From the NCBI RefSeq assembly GCF_050436995.1, contig NC_134769.1, forward strand, positions 4,588,001 through 4,652,000: DNA of 64,000 bases, written 5' to 3'. The stretch is from Anticarsia gemmatalis (Eukaryota; Arthropoda; Insecta; Lepidoptera; Erebidae). The notes beneath the pieces are model-generated. The model did no database searches. It had not been told where the DNA came from and worked only from the letters and a program-made list of their open reading frames with translations. Positions 11,781-22,399 of the stretch are shown piece by piece (the stretch's first letter is position 1; each line of letters opens with the position of its first letter). A program made the translations under genes and the position numbers.

Positions 11781-13832
11781 AAATAAATATTGAATGACAT
11801 ATTTTTAAAACGTGTTCGCCATTTTCAAGGTAATAGCTTAGACTACTAAAAGGTGTATTAATCAGAACTCATTGTCTTTCTCTTGCTACAAAGTGACTGT
11901 TACTAATTTTCATGTTTTACAAAATGTATATTAATAATTATAAGAAGTTTTTATGTCAAGGTTTCTAGAAGAGCTTATCTGATTGTGATGGAAATCTATA
12001 CATTACTTGACCTATTTTAATTGTAAAAATAGGGCAAAAACAACACTAGAACCTTGAATACGAACCCACTCTGTAAAAAAGTATTGCTTACTAAAAGACA
12101 TTTCATCAAGCTATAAATTACTAAACGCCTTAAGAAGGACGTCAGTGCAATTTAACAAATGGTTACCTGGTTTTCAAACTGTTGTACAGTATACTAAACT
12201 TCTTACATTTTCCAATCTCGGTGATGTTTTACGATTACCTTTCGATATTGATCAAATCATCAATCAACTATTAAGATGTCAAAATGTTGAATATAACAAG
12301 GTTTCATAACATAAAACCACAAGGATTTTTTTGCCTACCTTAGCATTGACAAGGTGAGATTTCATGTATACTTTTGTACATTTAGTTCTATTTAAGGACA
12401 ACAATTGTTTTCCTCCAAAATCAAAATCAAATCATTCATTAATTTAGTTCAAATCTTGACACTTATGATAGTCGTAAACCTAAAATGGTATTCCTATCTT
12501 CACACAGACTTCATTCAACACTCAATAGAAACTGTGTCTCGCCTATCATCACTATTTGCACACTGCTAAACTTAAACGGTAACAGTATATTTACTATAGA
12601 AACATAAACATTAGTAATATTTACCCGCTACAGTTGCCAAACATTATCTTGTGGATCTTTTGGCAGTTTCATACAACTAATTATCGCGTAAATACTGTAT
12701 TGAAAGATTGCTCTGTTCTCAGAACACGGGGCGGTTCTTCAAATTATTATATTTATAGCCGAATGATCAATTGCAAGACTGTTAATTTTTGTTTAGATTT
12801 TAGAACATTGTTGTTGAAAAATTGTGCAATTTTGCGCAGTTGCGATATGAGTGCAGATTCACCCATTATTAAGTGGGATTTGTTGCCGTTTTACGCCTGG
12901 TTCCCACTCATATTCGGATCCGACACCCGACAAGTGGGAACCGGCGCTTAGACCTGCTTTTGAAATAGCTACAGTTTTATTTATCTACGTATAGCCTAGA
13001 GTCTAAGTCTAGAGGTCATGTAAAAAACAACCGAAATCACTATATTCTGTTCAAACCTCAGACCGATAGTTCTAGTCTCAATAACTTTCAAACTATATCG
13101 CTTATTTATCAGACTCACAAAATATCAGGCGCCATTTTTTCAAAGATGTTGTCTGTGTTACATAAAATAAAGAATTATTACCAGAATTCGAGTAAACAAT
13201 TTAAACATGTAGCGAACATTTCATAATTGAGAGTAATTCCACCTAATTTCGTTGGCCCATGTAATATTGTGCTAGTTCAGGAAATGCGGACAAAAATGTA
13301 GTTGTTTGGACTAGATTAGCTTGTTGTTCCTGTTTCATATGCTTCGTAATATAAATAATGATATAATACACTGAGAAAATTACAGTATTTCTTTTGTATG
13401 TTGATAAAATGTTTGAAAAATTAATTTATTGTCGGATATTATCTTATAAATCGATGAACACTTTGAAAATAATCCATATTACCGTTCATTTCTATCAACT
13501 AGCGCGAGAATCTTTATTAAGATTTTGTTTCTTCCGCTTCCAGTGCATAATTTCATGTTTTCACCAACAATATCAAATCGAACACGCACTACAATTAGAA
13601 TGAACTAATTGTTGATACAAGCACTAACCCGTGCTTCATTTACGTAAAGTGCATGCGTCAGAAGAGTGTTTGACAAATCTTGCATTCTGAACGACTCACT
13701 TCCTTACACACAGAAACCTACCTTATAACTCGAGTAATAGAGTCTAAAATTGTCTGTTTCGTGTTATGTATAGCATGTATCAAATTAGGAATGTCACAGG
13801 TTGATGTATACACGTTTAGATTTATAGCGTTG

Positions 13833-13920
13833 TGACGTCAGAGGTCTCCTGTTCGGCGTGCAGGTCACGTGACAGGTTAACGTGACGTATAAATCTAGTT
13901 GACAACACGTTTGCAACTAA
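13833..13920 (+). promoter_or_regulatory. Candidate promoter: CRE, E-box and TATA within 62 bp
   Basis: TGACGTCA (13833-13840), the 10-bp palindrome GTCACGTGAC (13864-13873, a bHLH E-box) and TATAAAT (13888-13894) lie in order on the plus strand. A start site near 13918 would fit the TATA spacing. No downstream exon was recognised; the first ATG opens only a very short frame. It could instead be an intronic enhancer of DYRK. Confidence 0.3.
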
Positions 13921-14776
13921 CAATAGTCGTAGGCGGTTCCTGTTTAACGGCAAGGAAACGAAGACCGTCTTTATGGAATCCAGTTATACTTAGTTCATCA
14001 CTCAATATGTGAAAAACCGCGTGAAAAATAGGACAAAGATATCTCTATTCTTTAGATCTTAGGTAAATATACACGGAGGAAAATAAGACGATAATATTTT
14101 TTACATATCACTGTAAAAAATATGAATCACAAATGGATAAACCTATTAGATTGATTTATACGTCAATTTGCTTTTCTTCCTAGAAATTTTACGCTGTGAC
14201 ATCTGGCAATAAATTTAAATAATACGATTGACGCAAGTACAAATGAGTTGAAAAAACCCTTAGTTACTGTAAAAGAATCGTTCTTAGAACAAAATGGAGG
14301 GAAAATGTGTTGAAATAAATCCGGACCATTTTCCGTGCATTTTCCTGATTCAGTCATTCATATTGAGCCGTTCTTTCAGTGCAAGCGGTGCATGCTATTT
14401 AACGAACGGGAATAAAACACCTATTTTAACATTGTACAAAGCGCTGGAAATATATGAATGATGTTTTTAATAAAGCAAGTAGCAATTAATGTTCAGGGAA
14501 AATTAAATCGCACGTAAGTGTTTAATGAATATGTAGTAAAAGAATATATTATACAATATACAATAGATTTAACTCACATATCGTGTTAAAAATTAATAAA
14601 AATATTATACCTTTCGAATGCACTGCATCGCAAATGAACAAATTCTATACATTTCAAAGTGCGTGGCCGCTCCTCACATGCGAAATTCGGAGTGACTTCA
14701 TTATTTTATTTTACTATGTGTTTAACCGTGAACTTACTAAAGAAACCAATTTTTATTTACAGTCGATCCTTGTTCA

Positions 14777-15034
14777 TCTATACTAATATTATAAAGCTGA
14801 AAGGTTTGTTTGTTTGTTTGATTGTTTGTTTGTTTGAACGCGCTAATCTCGGGAACTACTGGTCCGATTTGAAAAATTATTTCAGTGTTAGATAGTCCAT
14901 TTATCGAGGAAGGCTATAGGCTATATAATATCATCACGCTACGACCAATAGGAGCAGAGTAACAATGAAAAATGTTACAAAAACGGGGAAAATTATAGTT
15001 AAGTGACGCAAGCGAAGTTGCGCGGGTCAGCTAG
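14777..15034 (+). mobile_element. Helitron-like non-autonomous element with 3' hairpin
   Basis: Begins TCTATACTAATATTATAAAG directly after A (14776) and ends GGGTCAGCTAG directly before T (15035), the A^T insertion typical of Helitrons. A hairpin CGCAA-gcgaag-TTGCG (15007-15022) lies 12 bp before the CTAG end, as Helitron transposition requires (family knowledge). A (TTTG)n run occupies about 14805-14836. The open frames overlapping 14659-14895 belong to this repeat and are not genes. Confidence 0.85.
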
Positions 15035-15362
15035 TTTAATCATAAATAGCAAAATATTAACTAAGTATACACCTACTAGGGACAACAATACTACAAACAC
15101 TAGATATAATTAATTTTACATAAACATAAGTCTTATGTAATAAATAAAGTTGAAAACTTACAATTACAATTTAGTCCGAGCTTATCGTTTCAGGCTATTC
15201 AAAACTTCATCACTTAAGGAAACAGATCTTGTTGGTTTTAATATCCCGAAATATTTCCTTAGAGTTTCAGCGAAAATTCTCACACAATATTAATATAGAG
15301 ATATTTATGGCACTGAACAATGAAATTTACCATCGTAAAGTAACTCATGTGTATTATTTTTC

Positions 15363-15624
15363 GCCCGTAGCCAGTTGCGCTCAGCGGTCGGTAAACGATC
15401 TGTGAGTTAAGCAACCCTTGGCGCGGTCACTCCATAGATGGGTGACCGCATAGTGGTATATCAAGTGGGTCTCCGTGTCTCCGTGCTTCAGAGGGCATGT
15501 TAAAAGTCGGTCCCGGTTGCTATCTACTACGATAACAGTCGTTAAGCCATGTCAAAGGCCTTCGGGCGGCTTGAACAACTTCGACACTAGGTTGACCACT
15601 AACCGTACGACAAGAAGAAGAAGA
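15363..15624 (+). mobile_element. 5S-rRNA-derived SINE
   Basis: The head carries three blocks collinear with the 3' half of arthropod 5S rRNA: AGTTAAGCAAC (15405-15415), GGCGCGGTCA (15420-15429) and GATGGGTGACCGC (15437-15449). The spacers are the same length as in 5S rRNA (4 and 7 bases). These cover the internal RNA polymerase III promoter (box A to box C). The body continues through AAAGTCGGTCCCGGTTGCTA and CCTTCGGGCGGCTTGAACAA and ends in a (AAG)n tail near 15624. The 5' half of 5S is absent or unrecognisable, so this is not a 5S gene. A tail-only copy lies at 61866. Confidence 0.85.
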
Positions 15625-16714
15625 CCGCACTTTTGTTTATAGATCGAGTCGTAAACGAAGTTCTTCGTAAAGTTTCATGGGAATTACAATACTATTTATG
15701 AATATAATGTGACTTCTTGGTACTCCAGCTTGTTTATAACATTAAGGTAGGCCTGAGATTTCAAGGTTTTCAACTTAGTTCTTAGTTTCTTAGTATTCAT
15801 CTTATAAGTACCTGCTTAGACTATGAGGCTATATTGCGCTTTTGGTGTATCCGTAAGAAGCTTTATAAGCGCACAAATAAAACTAAATTATAAACAGATG
15901 ACCCCTCTATAGATTTATTATACGTAAAGATCAATACGTCCATAAATAAAGCTCCATAATTAACCTCGAAAAATGTGAAACGTCTCTTATCTTGATGACC
16001 CACGAACTTGACACACAATTAGAATTATAATGTATCCTATCATCACACGTGTGAACGAACTGGAAAATCAACTCTCTAAACTGATTGTTGACTAAAATGC
16101 ACTCAAATTGACATTCCGAAATTTTCCTCTCTTTATGTCGCGTTGATAGATCAAAGAGCTTTGTATTAAAACCCAGTTTTACCACTACTAAACTTCGGTT
16201 AGATTATCGTATAGAATTTTGGCATATTTTCCATACATTTGCATTTGTCGCCTTATCTAAGAGATACGTTATCCGAGACTTATTCATAAGTTGTGAAACC
16301 GGCGCTGTATAGTTAGAAATTGTTATAATACCAACATGATAGTTACAATGTTGCGTTTAAATTCTTTCTCTCTGAGGAGCTGAGAGAAAAACGGTCAGCA
16401 ATTTCACAGGACTTAAGACTAATCGCTCACAATTACGCAATTATGTGGTAATTATGAGGAACTACGACACAAGAAACGTAGTAGTTGACAACTATAGAAC
16501 AAAATTGTTATTTAGATGGACTTTTTTCTTTACAATGACTCTACGAAGTAAATTGTTGATAGGAATTGCGTTGACTGATGAAAAGGAAAATCAGAAAAAT
16601 CATATGACCAAACGTATTATCTCGGCAATTAACGTATTTCTAGATTATCTAGGATTTAGGGTATGCTAAAAAGTACTACAAAAACGAAGAAATAGATATA
16701 TTAAATAAATAAAT

Positions 16715-16793
16715 TCAACCCATTTATGTCCCACTGCTGGGCAAGGGTCTCCTCCCATAATGAGGGAGGGGTTAGGCCTTGAGTCCACCACGC
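16715..16793 (+). repeat. CR1/Zenon-like LINE 3' end
   Basis: Contains CCCATTTATGTCCCACTGCT, GGGCAAGGGTCTCCTCCC and GAGGGAGGGGTTAGGCCTTG, then AGTCCACCACGC. This is the cleanest copy of the family here. Confidence 0.7.
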
Positions 16794-17164
16794 AATAATA
16801 GATATATTACAACTTTTAATTGATTAATTGCATACAAATTCTTATTATGCAACTGGAGCATTTCAATAACAACGACCAGTCATTAGAAATGGGACAATGT
16901 ATTTCGCTATCATAGCTTAACAAGAAATAACAAAAACTGTACCAAATTTGTTATGAAATTTGTTTCACGAATTTTGATCGCCTTCAGTTTAAGAAATTAG
17001 TGATTTTTTAAGATTTTGCTGTACATCATTTGAGTTTCCCTATGAGGCCGACGTAGCCTTTTGTTGGCTAAAGGCCTTGCCAATAAATTTGATTAAAAAA
17101 AAAATTGTTATCTGTCGACAGTGTAAAATTCTCATGTTTATATAATTTATCCCTTACATATTTC

Positions 17165-17197
17165 ATAATGTATTTATGTAATACATAAGTACATTAT
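17165..17197. repeat. Short palindrome (33 bp)
   Basis: ATAATGTA-t-TTATGTA, a single centre base, then TACATAA-g-TACATTAT. The arms are 16 bp with one mismatch. AT-rich, function unknown. Confidence 0.6.
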
Positions 17198-17989
17198 ATG
17201 TCGGCTAATCGTTACGAGTTAGGACATAATGCCTGAATGTAGGTTACACGGCGCACGCGATCTCTTACTACAATATTAACTGCGATTGCAGTGCATATGT
17301 TATTTATTAAATGTATATTATTAATTTATGTATTGATTATTGTGTTTAAATACAGGCTGCATTTACGTTGTCAGCAATTATTTTAATTATATGCTATATT
17401 AACGGCATTTTTGCGAACGACATAGTGAATTAGAATTTTTCTTCTTCTCTAAAGATGCTGTAATTGTAGTTAGAACTAGAATATAACGTGTTTTTACCAT
17501 AGAAGTATGCAGAGACGAGGTAACGCCACTTTGTACGATCCTTACAAACATGACCTAAAATGTTTGCCTATTAACTTTGGAGAGAACAATTTTTTATTTA
17601 AGTAGAATATTGTTTAACAAACATATTTAGCTAATATTTCTTAATAGAAAAAAAGTTTACCTACAGTTTACTGTATTACACAACATTTATGACTAATTCT
17701 AATATCAGATGGCAATCGTTCCGTGAAAAAAATCTTACACCACCATCTGGTTACATTCAACGTGAATCAGGCTTACTGGATTATTGTACGAGCGTGATGG
17801 TTTCCAGAAGATTATTACAGACATCTACTTTTATAATCCAGTAATAGCAAAATCAAAGTTGTTGTTCATAAGACAGGTATTGATAAAAAGGCAATAATAA
17901 TAAATAAATATCACTGGACAACTCACATACGGTCATTTGATTCCAAACTAAGCAGAGCTGTTACTATAGAAAAGAAATAACTGATAAAC

Positions 17990-18150
17990 ATATTTATATA
18001 CTTCTCAATACATACTTATTAACATTAACAATCACACTCAGAACAGATTCTCGTGCTCATCACACAAATATTTATCCCGGGTGGGATTTGAACCCGTCAC
18101 ACGCAGCTCTATGATTGTTGCGGCGAGGCGACCACGTTGACTACTACGTC
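17990..18150 (-). mobile_element. tRNA-derived SINE
   Basis: On the minus strand an A-box-like TAGTCAACGTGG (18132-18143) is followed by GTCGCCTCGCCGC and a B box GGTTCAAATCC (18084-18094) inside GACGGGTTCAAATCCCACCC. The tail runs GATAAATATTTGTGTGATGA, then GCACGAGAATCTGTTCTGAG. This is a classic lepidopteran SINE head. It is in the same orientation as the SINE at 1556 but from a different subfamily. Confidence 0.85.
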
Positions 18151-18975
18151 ATACGTGTTGTTTAATTTTAAATATCTAAATACTAAGTACGTAAAAGTAT
18201 ATTTTAGTATTCCTATTTTCCAGTGTATTGTTCCATATGAGATCTATCAACGTCTCTCCAAACGTATATTTCATATCGTTTGATGTAAAACAGTTTTACA
18301 ATGGGTGTAACGAAATGGAAACATGATGACGTGGGTAGAATTCTATGAAAGTTATACATTAATGTTGCTTTGTTGCTCAAATTGTAGTAGCATTGATGTA
18401 GAAATACTATAATGATAACGATGTAATCTAGATAGTTTGTTAATTCTTTATTTTCGACTGAAAGTAAAGTTTCGATTTATCGAACCACTCTGCTGTCTAT
18501 TTACTGCTTATAAACCAAACCCTTGTGTATTGGAAGGCTAATGGCGTTTCTGCTCGTATAGGTATGTGTTTCCTACAAGAAGCATTGTTTCCTATTTTCA
18601 GTACTTTACACGAAACATACGAAATTTTTTACTGACTTAAAAAATAAGGAGGTTCTCTAGTCGTCTGTGTATCACCTTGTATATATTCCGTCACAATACT
18701 CTAAGCTTGCTCTAATAAATTTTCGATACGCGGTTTCTCGATAGCTGGCAATCGAGTATAGGAAATTACAGTTTGTCGTGTATAGAACGGTCTACAAAGT
18801 TCGTCAATAAACAGCGCAATTGACGTGAACAGCGGCTAGTGGCTCCGGAGCCGGTCAGTCGGTTGTGGACACAATCATAACAATCCTGTGTAAACAATCA
18901 ACATAGCAGGCGCCGTGCTACGTATGACTTGTGACTGACGCAACGTCACGGAAAAATGCAGTAGCGAGACGTTTT

Positions 18976-19092
18976 ACCCCTGGTTTCAAGGTACATTAAG
19001 CGGTAGTTTATCTGTTCAATAGTGTCAAAACTCATATAAAAAACGCCATTAAATAGATAAACTACCGTTAAATGTACTCAGAAACCGGGGGT
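18976..19092. mobile_element. Palindromic MITE (about 117 bp)
   Basis: The left arm ACCCCTGGTTTCAAGGTACATT..CGGTAGTTTATCTGTT pairs with the right arm AAATAGATAAACTACCGTTA..ATGTACTCAGAAACCGGGGG. The arms are about 42 bp with several mismatches and enclose a loop of about 30 bp. Confidence 0.75.
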
Positions 19093-21351
19093 TACTGATG
19101 TCTTATATTAAGCTAAGTCACCGTCGTATAGGCGACTGTGTCCCCAAAAGAATAAGCACTCATTGTTCTTAGTGTCACATAATTATTTTAATCACTACGC
19201 CGACTATAGTTTTAAATACATACTCAAAAGGTTACCTGTTAATTTCTAGCCTATTAAAGCTCATAGAGGAGGCGTTCGACCTAATTACATGTCATTTGGT
19301 ATCATCAGCTGTAAATTACATCGACTTCGAGCTATCTTGCGTGACCTTCATCGATGTATCGAGGTGGAGCAGTTAATACTTGAGATGAAATGACACTGTT
19401 CGTGTATTAAATCATCTTGATACATGAATGTGACTTAGAAGAAAGGAATATGAGATACTTAAAGAGAATTTTGTGCTTTGTATTGTTTCTGCCTAAACCA
19501 ACTCAATATCGCTTGATAGCAATTAATTAAAGCCTACAGTTTTCGATTTCGTTTTAGTTTTCGATCCATCTTACTGAATATAATACTATTTATCATGTGT
19601 ATCGAGACACTCACTACTTTAATGTTAATTTTGGCAAGAATTCCTATTGTTGCAGTAAAATGGTAGTCAATCTAGATCAAGATAGAGTATCATTCGTTTA
19701 AGTGACTACGTACTCTTGTGTCCACGGGTTATTTTCACAGTTGTAAATTAAAAACATCTCTCGGGTCTAATTAATCTCATACAGTTTATTTTAAAGGAAA
19801 CCAGGTCAAGAAAATGAAAACCACAACAAAAAATTATGTGCGACTGTCCGTAACCTTCACAATTATCGTAAAAAGATATTGTATGTAACTCTCTACGCTC
19901 GCTCGACTAATGTTACTTTTTTCGAGGCAATAAAGCTTGAATTCGTTAGTAATTATTCACATTCTAACTACATAAAGACACTTTTATATTAAACTGGTTT
20001 AGAAAACTAGAACAGTTAATGAAGTCTGTTAATTTTGATTCGATTTCTGATAGATGTGATAACTGATGATAAAACATAAAGTTTATGTTTCTTTTCATTT
20101 CCACGGCTTCAGAATATAGATTAAAAATCTTCAACTCATATCAGTTAAGACGTTAATCAAAGGACATTCCACGTCTATTTCGACCACCATGAGCGACCTT
20201 GTCATTAAACCAAAGTCATCTAAATGTGAAAGCGCCTTAACGTTATGTCAGTGATCAACGGACAGATGTGGGGCACGGCGCGAGCGTCGCCTAGTAATTA
20301 AGATGGCTCCCGAGAGGCGGGGGCCGAGGTGTCGTGGTATAACAAAAAAAATACATATTAAAAAACTCAACAAATTTCGCGAGAAGCGCCACTGATTTTG
20401 AATAATTAATTCTATCGTGAGAATTCTGTGAATTCCTCGGGCGGTCACTGACGAACGCTATTCGTCACTGATTTCGAAAATTAGGACGCATTCCCACTTG
20501 GCGATACCGTACAGTCTTACATAAACTCGTCCTGATTAACTGGAGCTTGACGTTAGCGCACAGTTCATGTATTGTCGCAAATTATGCCACGCCTCATAAA
20601 CAAATCGAATGAAAAATTCGTCGAAAAACTAGAATTTGCTTTTCCCAAAACATATGTACTTGTGCCAACTTCTATTTACTTAATGAGAACGTGCCTTTAC
20701 CGGGTGACAAACTCGGGTAGGTGTGACAGGGAAACAGTCGCATTGGACAAGTGCCGAGGGTGTGCACTAGTTTCCCAAACGGTGATCTTTCTTCCATGTA
20801 AGAGCGATTCTGCTAAATTGATTTCGGGAACACTTTGTGTAGGATTTCGACAGTTAATTGAGATTTTCCGCTGAAAGATGAGTCAATTACGAATTCTAAG
20901 CACAAGTTTTGGGTCGCCCGCACTTGAAAGATATGTTCGAAGAAATACTAAAAGGATGCTTCCTGCATTTCTTTGTGAAACGGGACACTTTTTAATTCGA
21001 ACTAATGTAATAAATCTGGTTTCAGAGTTCTTTGTCGTTCGCTTCCAAACTTCAGATATTCAGAAGATAGGCCTCATTTACACTATGCAGGTTTATAGCT
21101 TGAGAAAATAGATTTATGCATTCCACATCAAAAGCTAGGCGATAAGCAAAATAGCAGTAATACTAGGTATAAAAAAAACTGTCACCATTTCTTAGAACAT
21201 ACAAGCTGGTTGACATTTAATCCATCATTCACACCTTCAAAGAGAATTCGACAAAGCGGTTATTAAAACACATGAACACTATCGAATTATTTAGATACAG
21301 ATATGAACGCAGCAAATGCAATAAAACAAATACAATTAAGCAACGTAACCG

Positions 21352-21458
21352 GTATCACGCCGGCGTGTTTACATTCGCGGTCCGATAGCGGCACACGTGC
21401 GCCCGCGCAACTTACGCAATATTGTCGCCGCCCGCCGCCTGCGCGGGACTCGACTTGA
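21352..21458. other. CpG-rich block
   Basis: A strikingly GC- and CpG-rich stretch (CACGCCGGCGTG, CACACGTGCGCCCGCGCAAC, GCCGCCCGCCGCCTGCGCGG) in otherwise AT-rich DNA. It contains one CACGTG E-box. On the minus strand it contains a donor-like GC|GTAAGT. It may be a promoter or non-coding first exon, but no start site or exon can be proved. The 922-bp TIR element begins 20 bp downstream. Confidence 0.4.
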
Positions 21459-21477
21459 TTTATTTATTTATTTATTT
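21458..21477 (+). repeat. (ATTT)n microsatellite
   Basis: About five ATTT units at the left edge of the TIR element; a matching ATTTATTTATTT starts at 22400 on the other side. Confidence 0.9.
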
Positions 21478-22399
21478 CGACGCCCCCAAGGAATAAACCG
21501 GTAATCGCAAAAATCTAATTTTACAGGAGAAATGTTTTAGTGTTTTTCAGGTATAACTTTTCTATAAAAGGTAATTATGACAACATTGTCATATGGAGGG
21601 AAAGCTAATTTTTTTTCTAATAGTTAAACATAACCTGTGAAATTATTGTATATACACAGGATTAGTAAATCGCCAAAATACATAATACCGAAAATGGTTT
21701 CAAACACTTTTAAAGGTAATGATATATTAGGATCTTCACTTATTAATATTATTCCAGCAATGTTTACTTACCATGTTATTCTTGTGAATTTCTTAAAAAT
21801 CATAGACATAATATCAGTTTACTGAATTATCGAACGTGTTTTTACATTACAGAGGGTGATTGTAATATTCAGTTACCGACTTATTACGGTGAAAAATTAA
21901 TAACCATAGAAGTGTAAATAATTGTAACAGTTATATTGTAGGAAATTTCTGGGAGTCATATTGATTGTAATAGTTGAAAACCGATTATGTATTATAAATA
22001 TTTTATCAGTATAGTAAAGGGAATAATTAATAAAACAAAAAAAATTAAAATGATTACTGTAATAGAGTATTACCGAAAATGTCGGCCTAAAAATTTACGA
22101 GAATAAACCCGTAATCGCGTTAGCCAGAAGATTTTAGGGAATATTTTACAGTAATATTTCTTTACCGAAATTTGGGCATATAATTTAATTTGTAATAAGG
22201 TATAGCGGTATTTTTCACGTAAATAAAAATAAAAAAGAATCCATGGAACAAACATGTCATAACGGAAATCATTGAAAATTTTGGGAGAAAAAATCTGAAA
22301 AAAATTGTATAGGTGTATTCACACCCATAGATACCGAAAATGTAATAACAATAAAAAGTCGGTAATAGTATAATACCGGTTTATTCCTTGGGGGCGTCG
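21478..22399. mobile_element. TIR DNA-transposon derivative (about 922 bp)
   Basis: Perfect 26-bp terminal inverted repeats: CGACGCCCCCAAGGAATAAA.. at 21478-21503 and the exact complement at 22374-22399. Both sides are flanked by ATTTATTTATTT, so a target-site duplication of up to 12 bp is possible but blurred by the microsatellite. The interior is AT-rich without a transposase frame. It holds repeated TACCGAAAATG motifs at 21686, 22071 and 22332. An internal echo of the terminus, GAATAAACCCGTAATCGCG, lies near 22103. Superfamily not assigned. Confidence 0.85.

Noticed and set aside
15396..15450. Possible 5S rRNA gene
   Set aside because: Only the 3' half is similar, and it is joined to SINE body and a (AAG)n tail.
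18070..18145. Possible tRNA gene, minus strand
   Set aside because: A and B boxes are present but without a cloverleaf; it is a SINE head.
20572..21111. Two consecutive same-frame open frames, plus strand
   Set aside because: Separated by one stop and each without a recognisable domain. A read-through or broken gene was considered, but there is no homology signal.
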